A stretch of DNA of 64,000 nt from Pantoea eucalypti (GCF_009646115.1 NZ_CP045720.1:2542001-2606000), one strand, 5' to 3'. Shown: positions 7,708-14,912, counted from the first letter of the stretch. Numbers and translations: made by a program. The notes: generated by a model from the sequence alone, not told the origin.

Positions 7708-8520
7708 TCAATATTCTTTTGCGGCCTGAATGATATCCATCACCTCGGCCACCTGCAGGTCAGTTTCAAACGTCAGGATGACGCATGCGCCCTTCTCTCC
7801 CTCTTCTGCTTGGCAGTGTTTGGTTAGTAGCTCTACCAGATAGCGAGCATGTTTGGTGCTGACCTGTGGCATGGCAGCGGATTTGGTCAGTTTTTTCTTG
7901 CTCGTAGCTTTTGCCTTTGCTAGCTCCGTCTTCGCTACCATGCCAGCTAATGCTCCATGCTCACGAACCAGCGCGACTGCCGTAGTGGCGGCAACCTCTT
8001 TGTTTTTAACCAATGCGATCTGCTCATCACCAGACGTCAGCAGCGCCAGGTGATTTTCAACGTCAGTGATCGACCGTTTAACCTTTTTAGAAATCTGCGC
8101 CGGTTCCCAGCCCTGATTAATCAGACGCTGATATGCAGCTGCGCGCTCCAATGGTTCCAGTGCGCGTCCCTGACTTGATGTGACCATGAAGGCGATGCGG
8201 TCAGCCTCACTGCCCACGAAATCTTTGCATTCCAGACGGATGTCATAACCGGCCTCCTGTGCCAGTTTGGCCCCGTAGTAACGGTGGTGGCCATCGATGA
8301 TTTTTATGCCCTGCTCTGTTACCTGTACAGCGAGCGGAGGCACATGCTCACCAGCGATGTAGGCATTGCGGAATTCCTCGACGTGGGTCTGATCGATTTT
8401 CCGGATGTTGTAACCAATCTCGACATAGAGTTCATCAACGCCCAGCAAGTAGGTTTTGCGGGTAGTGATGTTCGTTTCAGTTTTAGATTTGTTGTCGTAA
8501 ATTTTCGATAGCGTAGTCAT
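7708..8520 (-). CDS. ParB/Srx-like nuclease-domain protein
   Basis: A 270-residue protein with a ParB N-terminal-type domain: a DGHHR box at residues 76-80 preceded by the PPLAVQVTEQG segment, then a helical region with a helix-turn-helix-like stretch (about 120-165). The C-terminal part is Lys/Ala-rich. In lambdoid prophages such genes lie near the replication genes; roles proposed include DNA binding, CTP-dependent clamp formation or nuclease activity. It has no ParA partner, so it is not a plasmid-type partition pair. It follows the replication gene by 12 bases in the same operon. Confidence 0.78.
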   Translation of the reverse strand: MTTLSKIYDNKSKTETNITTRKTYLLGVDELYVEIGYNIRKIDQTHVEEFRNAYIAGEHVPPLAVQVTEQGIKIIDGHHRYYGAKLAQEAGYDIRLECKDFVGSEADRIAFMVTSSQGRALEPLERAAAYQRLINQGWEPAQISKKVKRSITDVENHLALLTSGDEQIALVKNKEVAATTAVALVREHGALAGMVAKTELAKAKATSKKKLTKSAAMPQVSTKHARYLVELLTKHCQAEEGEKGACVILTFETDLQVAEVMDIIQAAKEY

Positions 8521-8532
8521 TTTTGAAATCCC

Positions 8533-9465
8533 TTAACAACCGCGAAACCCTTCTGGGATGGCGTAATCAACTGGTGAAATGTCTGTGATTGACCGCTGAA
8601 CCGGGCCGAGCCTTAGTACCAGCTCATCCCATTTGTCGCGGAGTTTTGACGGACTGAGGATGTTCCGGCACCAGAACGGGTCACCCTGCACGCGTTTGAA
8701 CATCTTGCAAATCTGGTAGTGAGTGCGCTGGTCCTGTGAGCACATCAGGCGCACGTCGTTAGCCCACGCTGCCCAGTTCGGCTCTTTGGGTTTTGCCAGT
8801 TCACCATCAGTCTCGGCGGCCTGTTCGTATAGGCGAGTAATCTGCCCCCAAATCCATTCGGCGCACTTCAAATCCTCATGGCTGCCCCAGTGGCGTTTCT
8901 TTTCGCTGTAAACCACCGCGTCGGGAAAGCGAGCCAGGAATTGATCAGGGTTATTCACAGGCGAGTCGTCTGGCCGCGAAGCGTCCGGACAAGAGAGGTT
9001 TTTATCTAATGGATCATGTTTTGATCTTACTGACGGATCGTCGCCAGATTCTGGGGGGTGAAAACCCGTTTTATGGTCGGATTTTGACGGGTGAAAATGT
9101 GACGCATCAAAATTTGGTGCATCAGATTTTGATGTGTCAGATTCTGACGCATCAGATTCTGGCTGGTGAACAGCAGCGGCTTCACGCAGTTTCCTGACGT
9201 TTAGCTGATACATGTTCGAGGTGTTGCGGTTGCCCTTACGCCGTGGCGTACTGTTCAACCAGCCATCGACTTCCAGCTTGCGAATTGAGGTGCGTACAGT
9301 GCTGGGACCAGCCCCAATCTGCCGGGCTATGGTGGCGATTGAGGGCCAGCAGATGCCCTCATCGCTGGAGAAATCAGCCAGGCGTGCCATTATGGCCACG
9401 CTGGTGATTTTCATACCCGAAGCCGCGCAACCGTCCCAGACGTATGCAGACAATTTAACGCTCAT
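8533..9465 (-). CDS. Phage replication initiator-like protein (O-like, winged helix)
   Basis: A 310-residue protein when started at the ATG at 9465, which overlaps the DUF4222 gene stop (ATGA) and has AGGAGAG before it. The N-terminal 90 residues form a helix-turn-helix region (ICWPSIATIARQIGAG.. then a wing with TPRRKGNRN), as in lambda O-type and DnaT-like replication proteins. The middle (about 100-145) is a low-complexity stretch of Ser/Asp repeats encoded by 15-base iterated DNA, as expected if the replication origin lies inside the gene. The C-terminal part (about 180-300) is globular and could recruit host helicase functions. No separate P-like helicase loader is visible. Confidence 0.78.
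   Translation of the reverse strand: MSVKLSAYVWDGCAASGMKITSVAIMARLADFSSDEGICWPSIATIARQIGAGPSTVRTSIRKLEVDGWLNSTPRRKGNRNTSNMYQLNVRKLREAAAVHQPESDASESDTSKSDAPNFDASHFHPSKSDHKTGFHPPESGDDPSVRSKHDPLDKNLSCPDASRPDDSPVNNPDQFLARFPDAVVYSEKKRHWGSHEDLKCAEWIWGQITRLYEQAAETDGELAKPKEPNWAAWANDVRLMCSQDQRTHYQICKMFKRVQGDPFWCRNILSPSKLRDKWDELVLRLGPVQRSITDISPVDYAIPEGFRGC
9043..9165. repeat. 15-base iterons inside the replication gene, candidate phage origin
   Basis: Six in-phase degenerate 15-base units run from 9076 to 9165; the best match the pattern RTCAGATTYTGAYGY (units at 9121, 9136 and 9151), and a related out-of-phase copy lies at 9043-9057. They encode the Ser/Asp repeats of the replication protein. Lambda and its relatives have initiator-binding iterons inside gene O, so this is the most likely origin. 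Confidence 0.6.
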
Positions 9466-9650
9466 CCAACTCTCCTGAACTTCTGGCCCCATAGATTGCG
9501 GGGCTGGACGCAGACGTGCGGATAGCCTGGACGCTTGAACAGCACCCTGTTATTCGCTACATCAACGCCAATGGTTTCAACAATCACACCGCGTGGATCG
9601 GCATAGCGCGCAACCCACGGCTGAATAATTTCATTTGTCTGCTGGGGCAT
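9462..9650 (-). CDS. DUF4222 domain-containing phage protein
   Basis: A 62-residue basic protein with the DUF4222 pattern: a RYADPRGVIV segment, an RVLFKRPGYPH segment and a C-terminal FRRVG. Function is not known; such proteins occur in the replication/early region of many enterobacterial prophages. It starts directly after the upstream small gene and overlaps the replication gene start by four bases, so all three are translated together. Confidence 0.75.
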   Translation of the reverse strand: MPQQTNEIIQPWVARYADPRGVIVETIGVDVANNRVLFKRPGYPHVCVQPRNLWGQKFRRVG

Positions 9651-9836
9651 TTAGCCCCCTGATTTGCTTAATTTCTTAAGTTGCTCACCCACAGCCCACT
9701 CAACGAAACTGTGGTTAACTGCATGATGGCCATCAGGTAAATTGAGCGCATAACGGAATGGCTGATGGCTGGTCCCGCCCGTCATGGGCAGGCAACGGAA
9801 TTGCGGAAAATCCGGGGATCTGTTTAAATTATTCAC
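9651..9836 (-). CDS. Small hypothetical phage protein
   Basis: I do not recognise this protein. With the GTG at 9836, which has GGAG nine bases upstream, it is 61 residues; the frame is open six codons further to another GTG at 9854. Its stop is immediately followed by the DUF4222 start, which supports it being a real gene of the early right operon. No membrane segment or known motif is seen. Confidence 0.5.
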   Translation of the reverse strand: MNNLNRSPDFPQFRCLPMTGGTSHQPFRYALNLPDGHHAVNHSFVEWAVGEQLKKLSKSGG

Positions 9837-9871
9837 GCGATTATTTCTCCACACTAATTGATGTAGTCGCC

Positions 9872-9901
9872 GAGAACGCTGGGCTGCAACCCGGCGTTCT
9901 C
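9872..9901. other. Long hairpin at the end of the YmfL-like gene
   Basis: GAGAACGC and GCGTTCTC pair over eight bases, with a further GGG/CCC step across single mismatched bases and a six-base loop. The stem includes the stop codon of the YmfL-like gene. There is no T-run on either strand, so it may be an attenuator or mRNA-stabilising structure in the right operon rather than a simple terminator. Confidence 0.45.
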
Positions 9902-10388
9902 ACTTTTCTGGGGCACAAAAAACCCTGTAAACGAGCGTGGTGTGCTCCTGTAATTTGGTAATGGCACGGTGTAATTCCTCGTCAATCACCTCACGCTCAT
10001 GCGGTTCCACCACTCCATCCTCAATGGCTGCTCTGACTTGCTGTGAGTAGCGGGTGATCTGCTCGATAGCCTCCAGCAGTCGCTGATTGATATCGCCGTA
10101 ATCCACCAGCTCAACGTCTGGCAATGGCACGAATACACCACCAGATGTTTTGGCTATGGCGTTTGCAATGTGATGACTGCCTGCTGCCTGCTGCAAAACC
10201 AGAGACCAGCCAATTGGAAACAACTGATCGCCACCGCTGCGCAGCCTGTTATGAACAGCGTCCTCGGTAACATCCAGAATCTCAGCGGCCTCGGAATATC
10301 CACCAGCCAGACCGGCAACAGTTTTCCTGATGGCTTTAATCAGCCATGCTGGCTGTCTCTCAGCTTTCCATTTCGGTTCCTTACCCAC
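9900..10388 (-). CDS. YmfL/CII-family phage regulatory protein
   Basis: A 162-residue protein when started at a GTG at 10388, preceded by GAGGG and overlapping the cro stop by eight bases; the frame is open further upstream but that part lies inside cro. The region AERQPAWLIKAIRK.. through EAAEILDVTEDAVHNRLR (about 10-50) is the putative DNA-binding part of the YmfL family (e14 YmfL, phage CII-like). The C-terminal half is helical. Placed just after cro it corresponds to lambda cII and may activate lysogeny genes. The exact regulatory role is inferred from position. Confidence 0.78.
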   Translation of the reverse strand: MGKEPKWKAERQPAWLIKAIRKTVAGLAGGYSEAAEILDVTEDAVHNRLRSGGDQLFPIGWSLVLQQAAGSHHIANAIAKTSGGVFVPLPDVELVDYGDINQRLLEAIEQITRYSQQVRAAIEDGVVEPHEREVIDEELHRAITKLQEHTTLVYRVFCAPEK

Positions 10389-10605
10389 GCTTTGATGCCC
10401 TCTGCTGTGGTTTGAAGACTGGAGTAAGTTCTGGATAATCTTTCCAGTTAAACGGCACAGAGCCTGCCGTAGCTGCGGCAATCAATAATGCATACTTCCA
10501 AGGGATTACATCCCCCCACAAACTTACGGTTGATTTTGAAACGTTTAGGGCTGTAGCTGTCGCAACAGTTCCCCTGAAATGCTTAATAACTGTTGTTTTA
10601 CGCAT
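10381..10605 (-). CDS. Cro-like repressor
   Basis: A 74-residue basic protein with a helix-turn-helix (TVATATALNVSKSTVSLWG, about residues 13-31) typical of Cro/DicC proteins. It is divergent from the CI gene across an 86-base operator region and has a strong GGAGGG ribosome-binding site. It should bind the same operators as CI and shut off repressor synthesis when the phage turns lytic. It heads the rightward (here minus-strand) early operon. Confidence 0.85.
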   Translation of the reverse strand: MRKTTVIKHFRGTVATATALNVSKSTVSLWGDVIPWKYALLIAAATAGSVPFNWKDYPELTPVFKPQQRASKRG

Positions 10606-10626
10606 AGTCCCTCCTTAAACGAATTC

Positions 10627-10690
10627 AGTTTAAACAACAAAACTTAAAAGCGTCAATAATAAAAAACTTTCCAGTTTAAGAAACCAAACA
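10627..10690. promoter_or_regulatory. Right operator region (three candidate CI/Cro sites) with cro promoter
   Basis: The dyad AGTTT-N8-AAACT occurs exactly at 10627-10644 and with one mismatch at 10673-10690; a weaker match (7 of 10) lies between them at 10651-10668, giving near-even 22-24 base spacing like lambda OR1-3. The minus-strand cro promoter, TTGACG (10651-10656) then TAAACT (10627-10632) after 18 bases, is covered by the first two sites. The third abuts the CI start at 10692. Confidence 0.65.
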
Positions 10691-10691
10691 C

Positions 10692-11327
10692 ATGATTGAA
10701 TCAGTTAGTGACCGTATAAATAAGCGAATGAGAGACTTGAACTTGCGAAGCAGGGATCTGGTTGCTGCAACCGGGGTATCAAAGGGCACTGTTAGCCAGT
10801 GGGTTAACGGAAACAATAACCCTTCTGCAACACATATTCCCAAACTAGCTAAAATACTAAACGTTACTGAAAGTTGGTTAATAAATGGCGGGGCATATTC
10901 ACAAAGGGCTAAGTCAGGTGAGGTGGATCAAAGGCCACTTCAGAGGATCCCTCTAATCTCGCTGGCGCAGGCGGGGGACTGGAGAAACCTCATGAACCAA
11001 GATAATGATTTTCCTGATTGGACTAATGTGACAGACGATGTTTCCCCCCGTGCATTTTCTGTAAAAATGGATAATGACTCAATGACCGGGGATGGCTCCA
11101 TCAGCATTCCTGAAGGCTCCACCATAATTTTTGACCCCGATGTTAAACCTCAATCAGGCAAGATAGTTTTAGCTCGCGTTGGTGAATCAACAGTAATCAA
11201 GAAATTGGTTATTGATGGGCCAAGTGCTTACCTTGCCCCCATAAAACCCGGCTATAAAACGATTGAGCTTGAATCGCTCGACCATGTTATTGCTACAGGT
11301 GTTTCCGTTCAGACCAAACTGCCATAA
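10692..11327 (+). CDS. CI-type prophage repressor with LexA-like autocleavage domain
   Basis: A 211-residue protein: N-terminal helix-turn-helix (about 18-40, RDLVAATGVSKGTVSQW) and C-terminal S24 peptidase domain. The self-cleavage site Ala94-Gly95 (LAQAGDW) and the catalytic Ser130 (NDSMTGDG) and Lys170 (TVIKKL) are all present, so RecA-stimulated SOS induction should work. It is divergent from cro and followed by a terminator. It should hold both early operons silent through the paired operators on either side of the gene. Confidence 0.93.
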   Translation: MIESVSDRINKRMRDLNLRSRDLVAATGVSKGTVSQWVNGNNNPSATHIPKLAKILNVTESWLINGGAYSQRAKSGEVDQRPLQRIPLISLAQAGDWRNLMNQDNDFPDWTNVTDDVSPRAFSVKMDNDSMTGDGSISIPEGSTIIFDPDVKPQSGKIVLARVGESTVIKKLVIDGPSAYLAPIKPGYKTIELESLDHVIATGVSVQTKLP

Positions 11328-11358
11328 ATTCACATCCTCAACTCCCTCTGATTATCAA

Positions 11359-11383
11359 CCGCCCGCTATAACGGGCCTTTTGT
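11359..11383 (+). terminator. Terminator after the CI gene
   Basis: A GCCCG / CGGGC stem (11361-11365 and 11372-11376) with a six-base loop, followed by CTTTTG, lies 34 bases after the repressor stop codon. Confidence 0.6.
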
Positions 11384-11400
11384 CCTCTCCTGCTCTCATA

Positions 11401-11454
11401 AGTTTTGATATTAAAACTTTATGAGTTGACTTGGATGTTTTGATGGGTAAACTT
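11401..11454 (+). promoter_or_regulatory. Left operators and early left promoter
   Basis: The same dyad as in the right region, AGTTT-N8-AAACT, is exact at 11401-11418 and has one mismatch at 11436-11453. Between them a plus-strand promoter reads TTGACT (11426-11431), 16 bases, TAAACT (11448-11453), so repressor on the second site would cover the -10. This is the expected OL/pL for the operon that runs toward excisionase and integrase. Confidence 0.65.
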
Positions 11455-11574
11455 CCTTTCTACAGGAAATCACTCGCTTTGATGAAATAAAGGATGCCCT
11501 GTAATGCTTTTTTAATGTGGAGAAACGGCTGGGGCTATTGCAGTAGCCCACCAGCCATAATCGAGGAAATGATT

Positions 11575-11772
11575 ATGATCCAGGACATTGACGACCTGAT
11601 TACTGAAATTTTCGACGAATACCCCCAACCACGCCTCATCTGTAACACCCCAGGCGATTACACACCGAGACTGGTTTCGCAGCTCAAGCTGAAACGCACA
11701 GCGCGCACCAGACTGACCCCAACACGCTCACATGTATGTTGCCGCCCTGCTCAGCAGGAGCCACAGCTATGA
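11575..11772 (+). CDS. Small hypothetical protein, first gene of left operon
   Basis: A 65-residue protein with an acidic N-terminus and basic C-terminus; not recognised. The ATG at 11575 is chosen for its GAGGAAAT ribosome-binding site; the frame is open upstream. Its stop overlaps the start of the next gene as ATGA, supporting real translation. Confidence 0.5.
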   Translation: MIQDIDDLITEIFDEYPQPRLICNTPGDYTPRLVSQLKLKRTARTRLTPTRSHVCCRPAQQEPQL

Positions 11773-12173
11773 AGAAGGTGGCCCAATATCGCCGTAGCAA
11801 CGGCCCGAACGCCGGATTCAGCGAGAAACTTGCTTGGCAACTCTCAAAGGGTCCGGCGACAGGTCGTGAGCTGGCGGCACGCTTTGGTATCACCCTGCGT
11901 GAGTTCAACCGCCTGATCAACAGCACGCTTAGACGTGGCGGTGAGACGTTGCAGGTTGAGGCATCTAACCCGGTTAGCCTGGGTGGCAATGCTATTGACC
12001 GCACCTACACGCTGACCAGACGTCCACGCCGGGTTGCCCGGCAGGCATTGCCGCCAATGGTTATCAACCAGAGTAATGACCGCTCAGAGGAGACTATCCA
12101 GCGCCTCCGTGCTGCAGCTAAACGACGCGCCAGACTGATTGCCAGCGGGATTTACATGGAATGTATGGGTTAG
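11769..12173 (+). CDS. Hypothetical phage protein with winged-helix-like region
   Basis: A 134-residue basic protein. The stretch from about residue 20 to 60 (SEKLAWQLSKGP..GRELAARFGI..REFNRLINSTLRRGG) looks like a winged helix-turn-helix, so DNA binding is plausible. The start at 11769 has AGGAG upstream and is coupled to the previous gene by ATGA. The function in the left operon is unknown. Confidence 0.6.
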   Translation: MKKVAQYRRSNGPNAGFSEKLAWQLSKGPATGRELAARFGITLREFNRLINSTLRRGGETLQVEASNPVSLGGNAIDRTYTLTRRPRRVARQALPPMVINQSNDRSEETIQRLRAAAKRRARLIASGIYMECMG

Positions 12174-12183
12174 GGAGATACAA

Positions 12184-12639
12184 ATGAGTGCAGTTAAACG
12201 TTATTCCCATAATGGTTTGCGGGGAATGTTAGAGCACAAAGCCGGTCGTTATGTAAGTTATGAACGCTACGCTGCTCTTAATGCAGAGCGTGACGCGTTG
12301 ATGGCTGAGAATGCAGTTCGTGGAGAAATAATTGAGCGCCTGATTGGTCAATACAGTGCGGCGTGTTATCACGCCGTACAGAATTCACTGAATCCAGCAC
12401 ATTCACTGCTATACGACGCAATGCAGGCCCTGAAGCATCCATCCACCGATACCTATCTCAACTCTATGTGGGCTGAGAATGTTGAGCTATTTGCAAAACA
12501 CTGGGAGAACAACTGCGCTCACGATGACACCTTTGTCGGCGAAAAGGCTAAGCAGTTCGCCGCCCAACTCCGTGCCGGAAAGGGTAGTGAGTATTACACC
12601 AACGGATCATCGATTTCATCCACCAGCTCGGAACCTTGA
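12184..12639 (+). CDS. Hypothetical phage early protein
   Basis: A 151-residue protein starting at the ATG at 12184 (AGGGAG before it), ten bases after the previous gene. It has a short coiled-coil-prone part around YAALNAERDALMAENAVRGEIIERL and resembles left-operon phage proteins that carry a central Glu/Ala-rich helix before a variable C-terminus. No function is known. Its last 46 bases overlap, tail to tail, the SRAP gene on the other strand. Confidence 0.6.
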   Translation: MSAVKRYSHNGLRGMLEHKAGRYVSYERYAALNAERDALMAENAVRGEIIERLIGQYSAACYHAVQNSLNPAHSLLYDAMQALKHPSTDTYLNSMWAENVELFAKHWENNCAHDDTFVGEKAKQFAAQLRAGKGSEYYTNGSSISSTSSEP

Positions 12640-13274
12640 TTATGGATATTACCAACCGCCTTAGCTACGGGATGCCAGCTGAAGTCCTTTTCAGGGACTG
12701 CTGCGTCATGCGCGATCTCCTGAGCACGTTCCGGGCTGGTTTCAACACTGAGCCACTCACGCACAGCGTCGGCTGTGAGTACCAGCGGACGTCTGTCATG
12801 GATATCAACCATGCCTTGGTTACTTGCAGAAGTGACAATGACGAAACCCTCATGGCCGTGATCTTTACTGAATGGCGCTTTACCAATGGAAGCAAAGAAC
12901 AGCGCCTGCTTTTTCTTATGGTGAATGAAGTAAGGTTGCTTCTTGTTTCCCTCTTTCTTCCACTCGAACCAACCATCCGCAGGCACGATAGCGCGTCCGT
13001 GATTCCAGAGTGGTTTGAACATGCGACCAGTAGCAGCAGTTTCTCCGCGCGCGTTAATCAGCGGTTGTTTGTTCCACCATTCAGGGCCATAACCCCAGTA
13101 AACAGGGTCGAGGTGCAATTCATCATCACGTTCGTTAAGCAGCAAAACGTTTGTGCCTGGTGCCACGTTAAAGCGCCCTATCGGCTCAGGGTCATAGATG
13201 ACTTCATCAGGCTTAACGCCGAGGGCTTCGAAATACTCATCTCTGCTGCTGTACTGCGCAAATCGTCCACACAT
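12594..13274 (-). CDS. SOS response-associated (SRAP/YedK/HMCES-like) protein
   Basis: A 226-residue SRAP-domain protein. After removal of Met the catalytic Cys2 (MCGRF) is exposed; Asn74 (INARGET), Glu104 (GWFEW) and His159 (DIHDRRP) complete the active site. SRAP proteins form a stable thiazolidine DNA-protein crosslink with abasic sites in single-stranded DNA and shield them at replication forks. The start at 13274 has GGAGG and is fixed by the need for Cys2. It is the only minus-strand gene in the left operon, has its own upstream region, and overlaps the end of the convergent phage gene. Confidence 0.92.
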   Translation of the reverse strand: MCGRFAQYSSRDEYFEALGVKPDEVIYDPEPIGRFNVAPGTNVLLLNERDDELHLDPVYWGYGPEWWNKQPLINARGETAATGRMFKPLWNHGRAIVPADGWFEWKKEGNKKQPYFIHHKKKQALFFASIGKAPFSKDHGHEGFVIVTSASNQGMVDIHDRRPLVLTADAVREWLSVETSPERAQEIAHDAAVPEKDFSWHPVAKAVGNIHNQGSELVDEIDDPLV

Positions 13275-13313
13275 GTTGTACCTCCTGCAGTAAGCATAGT
13301 GCAGGGTGAGGAC

Positions 13314-13329
13314 TTGCATGCATGCATGC
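13314..13329. repeat. Short (ATGC)n repeat upstream of the SRAP gene
   Basis: The four-base unit TGCA/ATGC is repeated about three and a half times, a self-complementary alternating purine-pyrimidine tract. It lies about 40 bases upstream of the SRAP start codon, in or near its promoter. Confidence 0.5.
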
Positions 13330-13432
13330 CTATAAATGCACTGGCATTTCTAACGTTAAGAATTGCTGATTTTTGAGAATAAAATTTTCTCGGTCAACCT
13401 GAAATGAGGTTGGCCGGTCATGAGGTTTGATT

Positions 13433-13684
13433 ATGTCCAGAATGGTTAGCCTTGAAGATTGGGCTAAAGATGAGTTTGGGGAAGAAGCGCCAAGCGCACG
13501 CACTTTGAAGGCGTATGCCAAAGGCAGAATGATGGCCCCACCAGCAGTAAAGGTTGGCCGGAAATGGATGATTGATCGTGAAGCGCGATTTACCGGGATT
13601 CTCGCAGCACCGAAATTAGCACCGACAGCAAACCCAAAATTGAGAAGGATTATCGAGGATGGCTGCAAGACCGCGCACCCATAA
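13433..13684 (+). CDS. xis: Excisionase
   Basis: An 83-residue basic protein with the fold pattern of phage excisionases: SLEDWAKDEFGEEAPSARTL then a wing around VKVGRKWMIDREARF. The ATG at 13433 has a GAGGT ribosome-binding site. It overlaps the integrase gene start by 26 bases, as in many lambdoid phages, so integrase and excisionase are coordinately made when the left promoter is active. It would bend attachment-site DNA to direct excision. Confidence 0.82.
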   Translation: MSRMVSLEDWAKDEFGEEAPSARTLKAYAKGRMMAPPAVKVGRKWMIDREARFTGILAAPKLAPTANPKLRRIIEDGCKTAHP

Positions 13685-14792
13685 CATTACTATCCCCAAC
13701 CTTTATTCAAAACTGGATAAACGTACTGGTCGTGTGTATTGGCAATATAAGCACCCTATCACTGGAAAATTTCACAGCCTGGGCACTAATGCTGATGAAG
13801 CGAAACAAGTCGCAAATGAAGCCAACGCCATTATTGCAGAACAGCGCACCCGTCAGATCCTCAGCGTTAATGAGAAGATCGCAAAAATGCGGGAGTCGCG
13901 GGAATTTATCACCGTCACAACGTGGCTTGATCGTTATCTTGAAATACAGCAAGAGCGTCTTGTTTCAGGCGAGATAAAACTAAATTCCGTGAAGCAAAAA
14001 AAGAAGCCTGTCGATTTATTACGTCAGCATTGCGGGATGATGTTTTTAAAGGATGTTGGCGCATTACAGGTCGCGGAGATAGTCGATGCTGTTAAAGCCG
14101 AAGGCCATAACCGAATGGCGCAGGTAGTAAGGATGGCGATCATCGATGTGTTCAAAGAGGCCCAGCACGCTGGGCACGTTCCCCCCGGCTACAACCCTGC
14201 ACAGGCCACTAAACAGCCACGCAACCGGGTCGTACGTCAGCGTTTGTCACTGGACGAGTGGCAGGCCATATTCAGCGCTGCAGAAGATCACCCGCCCTAT
14301 CTCCAGAGCGCAATGCTTTTGGCTCTTGTCACCGGCCAGCGGATTGGGGATATTTCTAATATGAAGTTTTCGGACATCTGGGACGACATGCTGCATGTTA
14401 CCCAGGAGAAAACCGGCTGCCGTGTAGCCATCCCTCTGAGCTTGAGGTGCATGGCCATTGAGATCTCACTCAGGGAGGTTATCGCCCAATGCCGGGACGC
14501 TGTTGTGAGTAAATATCTGGTCCATTTCCGTCACTCAACCTCGCAGGCCGTCCGGGGGGATAAAGTGTCTGCCAGCTCAATTACCACCACATTCAAAAAA
14601 GCTCGGAAACACTGCGGTATAACGTGGGCTGAAGGCGCTGCGCCAACGTTTCATGAGCAGCGTTCGCTATCGGAACGTCTATATCGTGAACAGGGTGTGG
14701 ACACTCAAAAGTTACTCGGCCATAAGACCCAGAAAATGACTGATCGCTATAACGATGATCGCGGTAAAGACTGGATTGTGGTTGCTGTGTGA
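13659..14792 (+). CDS. int: Tyrosine-recombinase phage integrase (icd-specific)
   Basis: A 377-residue tyrosine recombinase. The catalytic domain shows Arg in TGQRIGD (about 228-234), His332 and Arg335 in HEQRSL, His355 in LLGHKTQ and the nucleophile Tyr364 in DRYNDDRG. The N-terminal 60 residues are the arm-binding part (TIPNLYSKLDKRTGRVYW..). It ends 120 bases from the icd stop and is convergent with icd, placing it next to the attachment site. Repeats that could be its arm sites lie just after its stop codon. Confidence 0.93.
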   Translation: MAARPRTHNITIPNLYSKLDKRTGRVYWQYKHPITGKFHSLGTNADEAKQVANEANAIIAEQRTRQILSVNEKIAKMRESREFITVTTWLDRYLEIQQERLVSGEIKLNSVKQKKKPVDLLRQHCGMMFLKDVGALQVAEIVDAVKAEGHNRMAQVVRMAIIDVFKEAQHAGHVPPGYNPAQATKQPRNRVVRQRLSLDEWQAIFSAAEDHPPYLQSAMLLALVTGQRIGDISNMKFSDIWDDMLHVTQEKTGCRVAIPLSLRCMAIEISLREVIAQCRDAVVSKYLVHFRHSTSQAVRGDKVSASSITTTFKKARKHCGITWAEGAAPTFHEQRSLSERLYREQGVDTQKLLGHKTQKMTDRYNDDRGKDWIVVAV

Positions 14793-14808
14793 AGGTGATT
14801 TTATGAAC

Positions 14809-14844
14809 AGTTTTGGGGAAGAGTTTTGGGGAAGTTTTGGGGAA
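14809..14844. repeat. Triplicate AGTTTTGGGGAA direct repeats, candidate integrase arm sites
   Basis: Three copies of AGTTTTGGGGA(A) start at 14809, 14822 and 14833, spaced 13 and 11 bases. They lie between the integrase stop and the icd terminator, where a P' arm with tandem arm-type sites is expected. Confidence 0.6.
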
Positions 14845-14859
14845 AGAAGGCGTGAAATA

Positions 14860-14893
14860 AAAAGCCAACACGATTTTTACATTCGTGTTGGCT
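14860..14893 (-). terminator. Rho-independent terminator of icd
   Basis: A 10-base-pair perfect stem (GCCAACACGA / TCGTGTTGGC, 14864-14873 and 14883-14892) is followed on the minus strand by TTTTTA. It lies 20 bases past the icd stop and belongs to the prophage side of the junction or the restored icd end. Confidence 0.8.
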
Positions 14894-14912
14894 GTATGTT
14901 ACGTAATGCGGA

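Noticed and set aside
7708..8520. ParB-like gene as part of a plasmid partition system (phage-plasmid)
   Set aside because: No ParA gene or centromere-like repeats are present, and the prophage has an integrase at icd.
9043..9165. CRISPR array
   Set aside because: Repeats are contiguous 15-base degenerate units inside a coding frame with no spacers and no cas genes.
9651..9854. Longer version of the small early gene starting at 9854
   Set aside because: The GTG at 9854 lacks a ribosome-binding site, whereas the GTG at 9836 has GGAG at a good distance.
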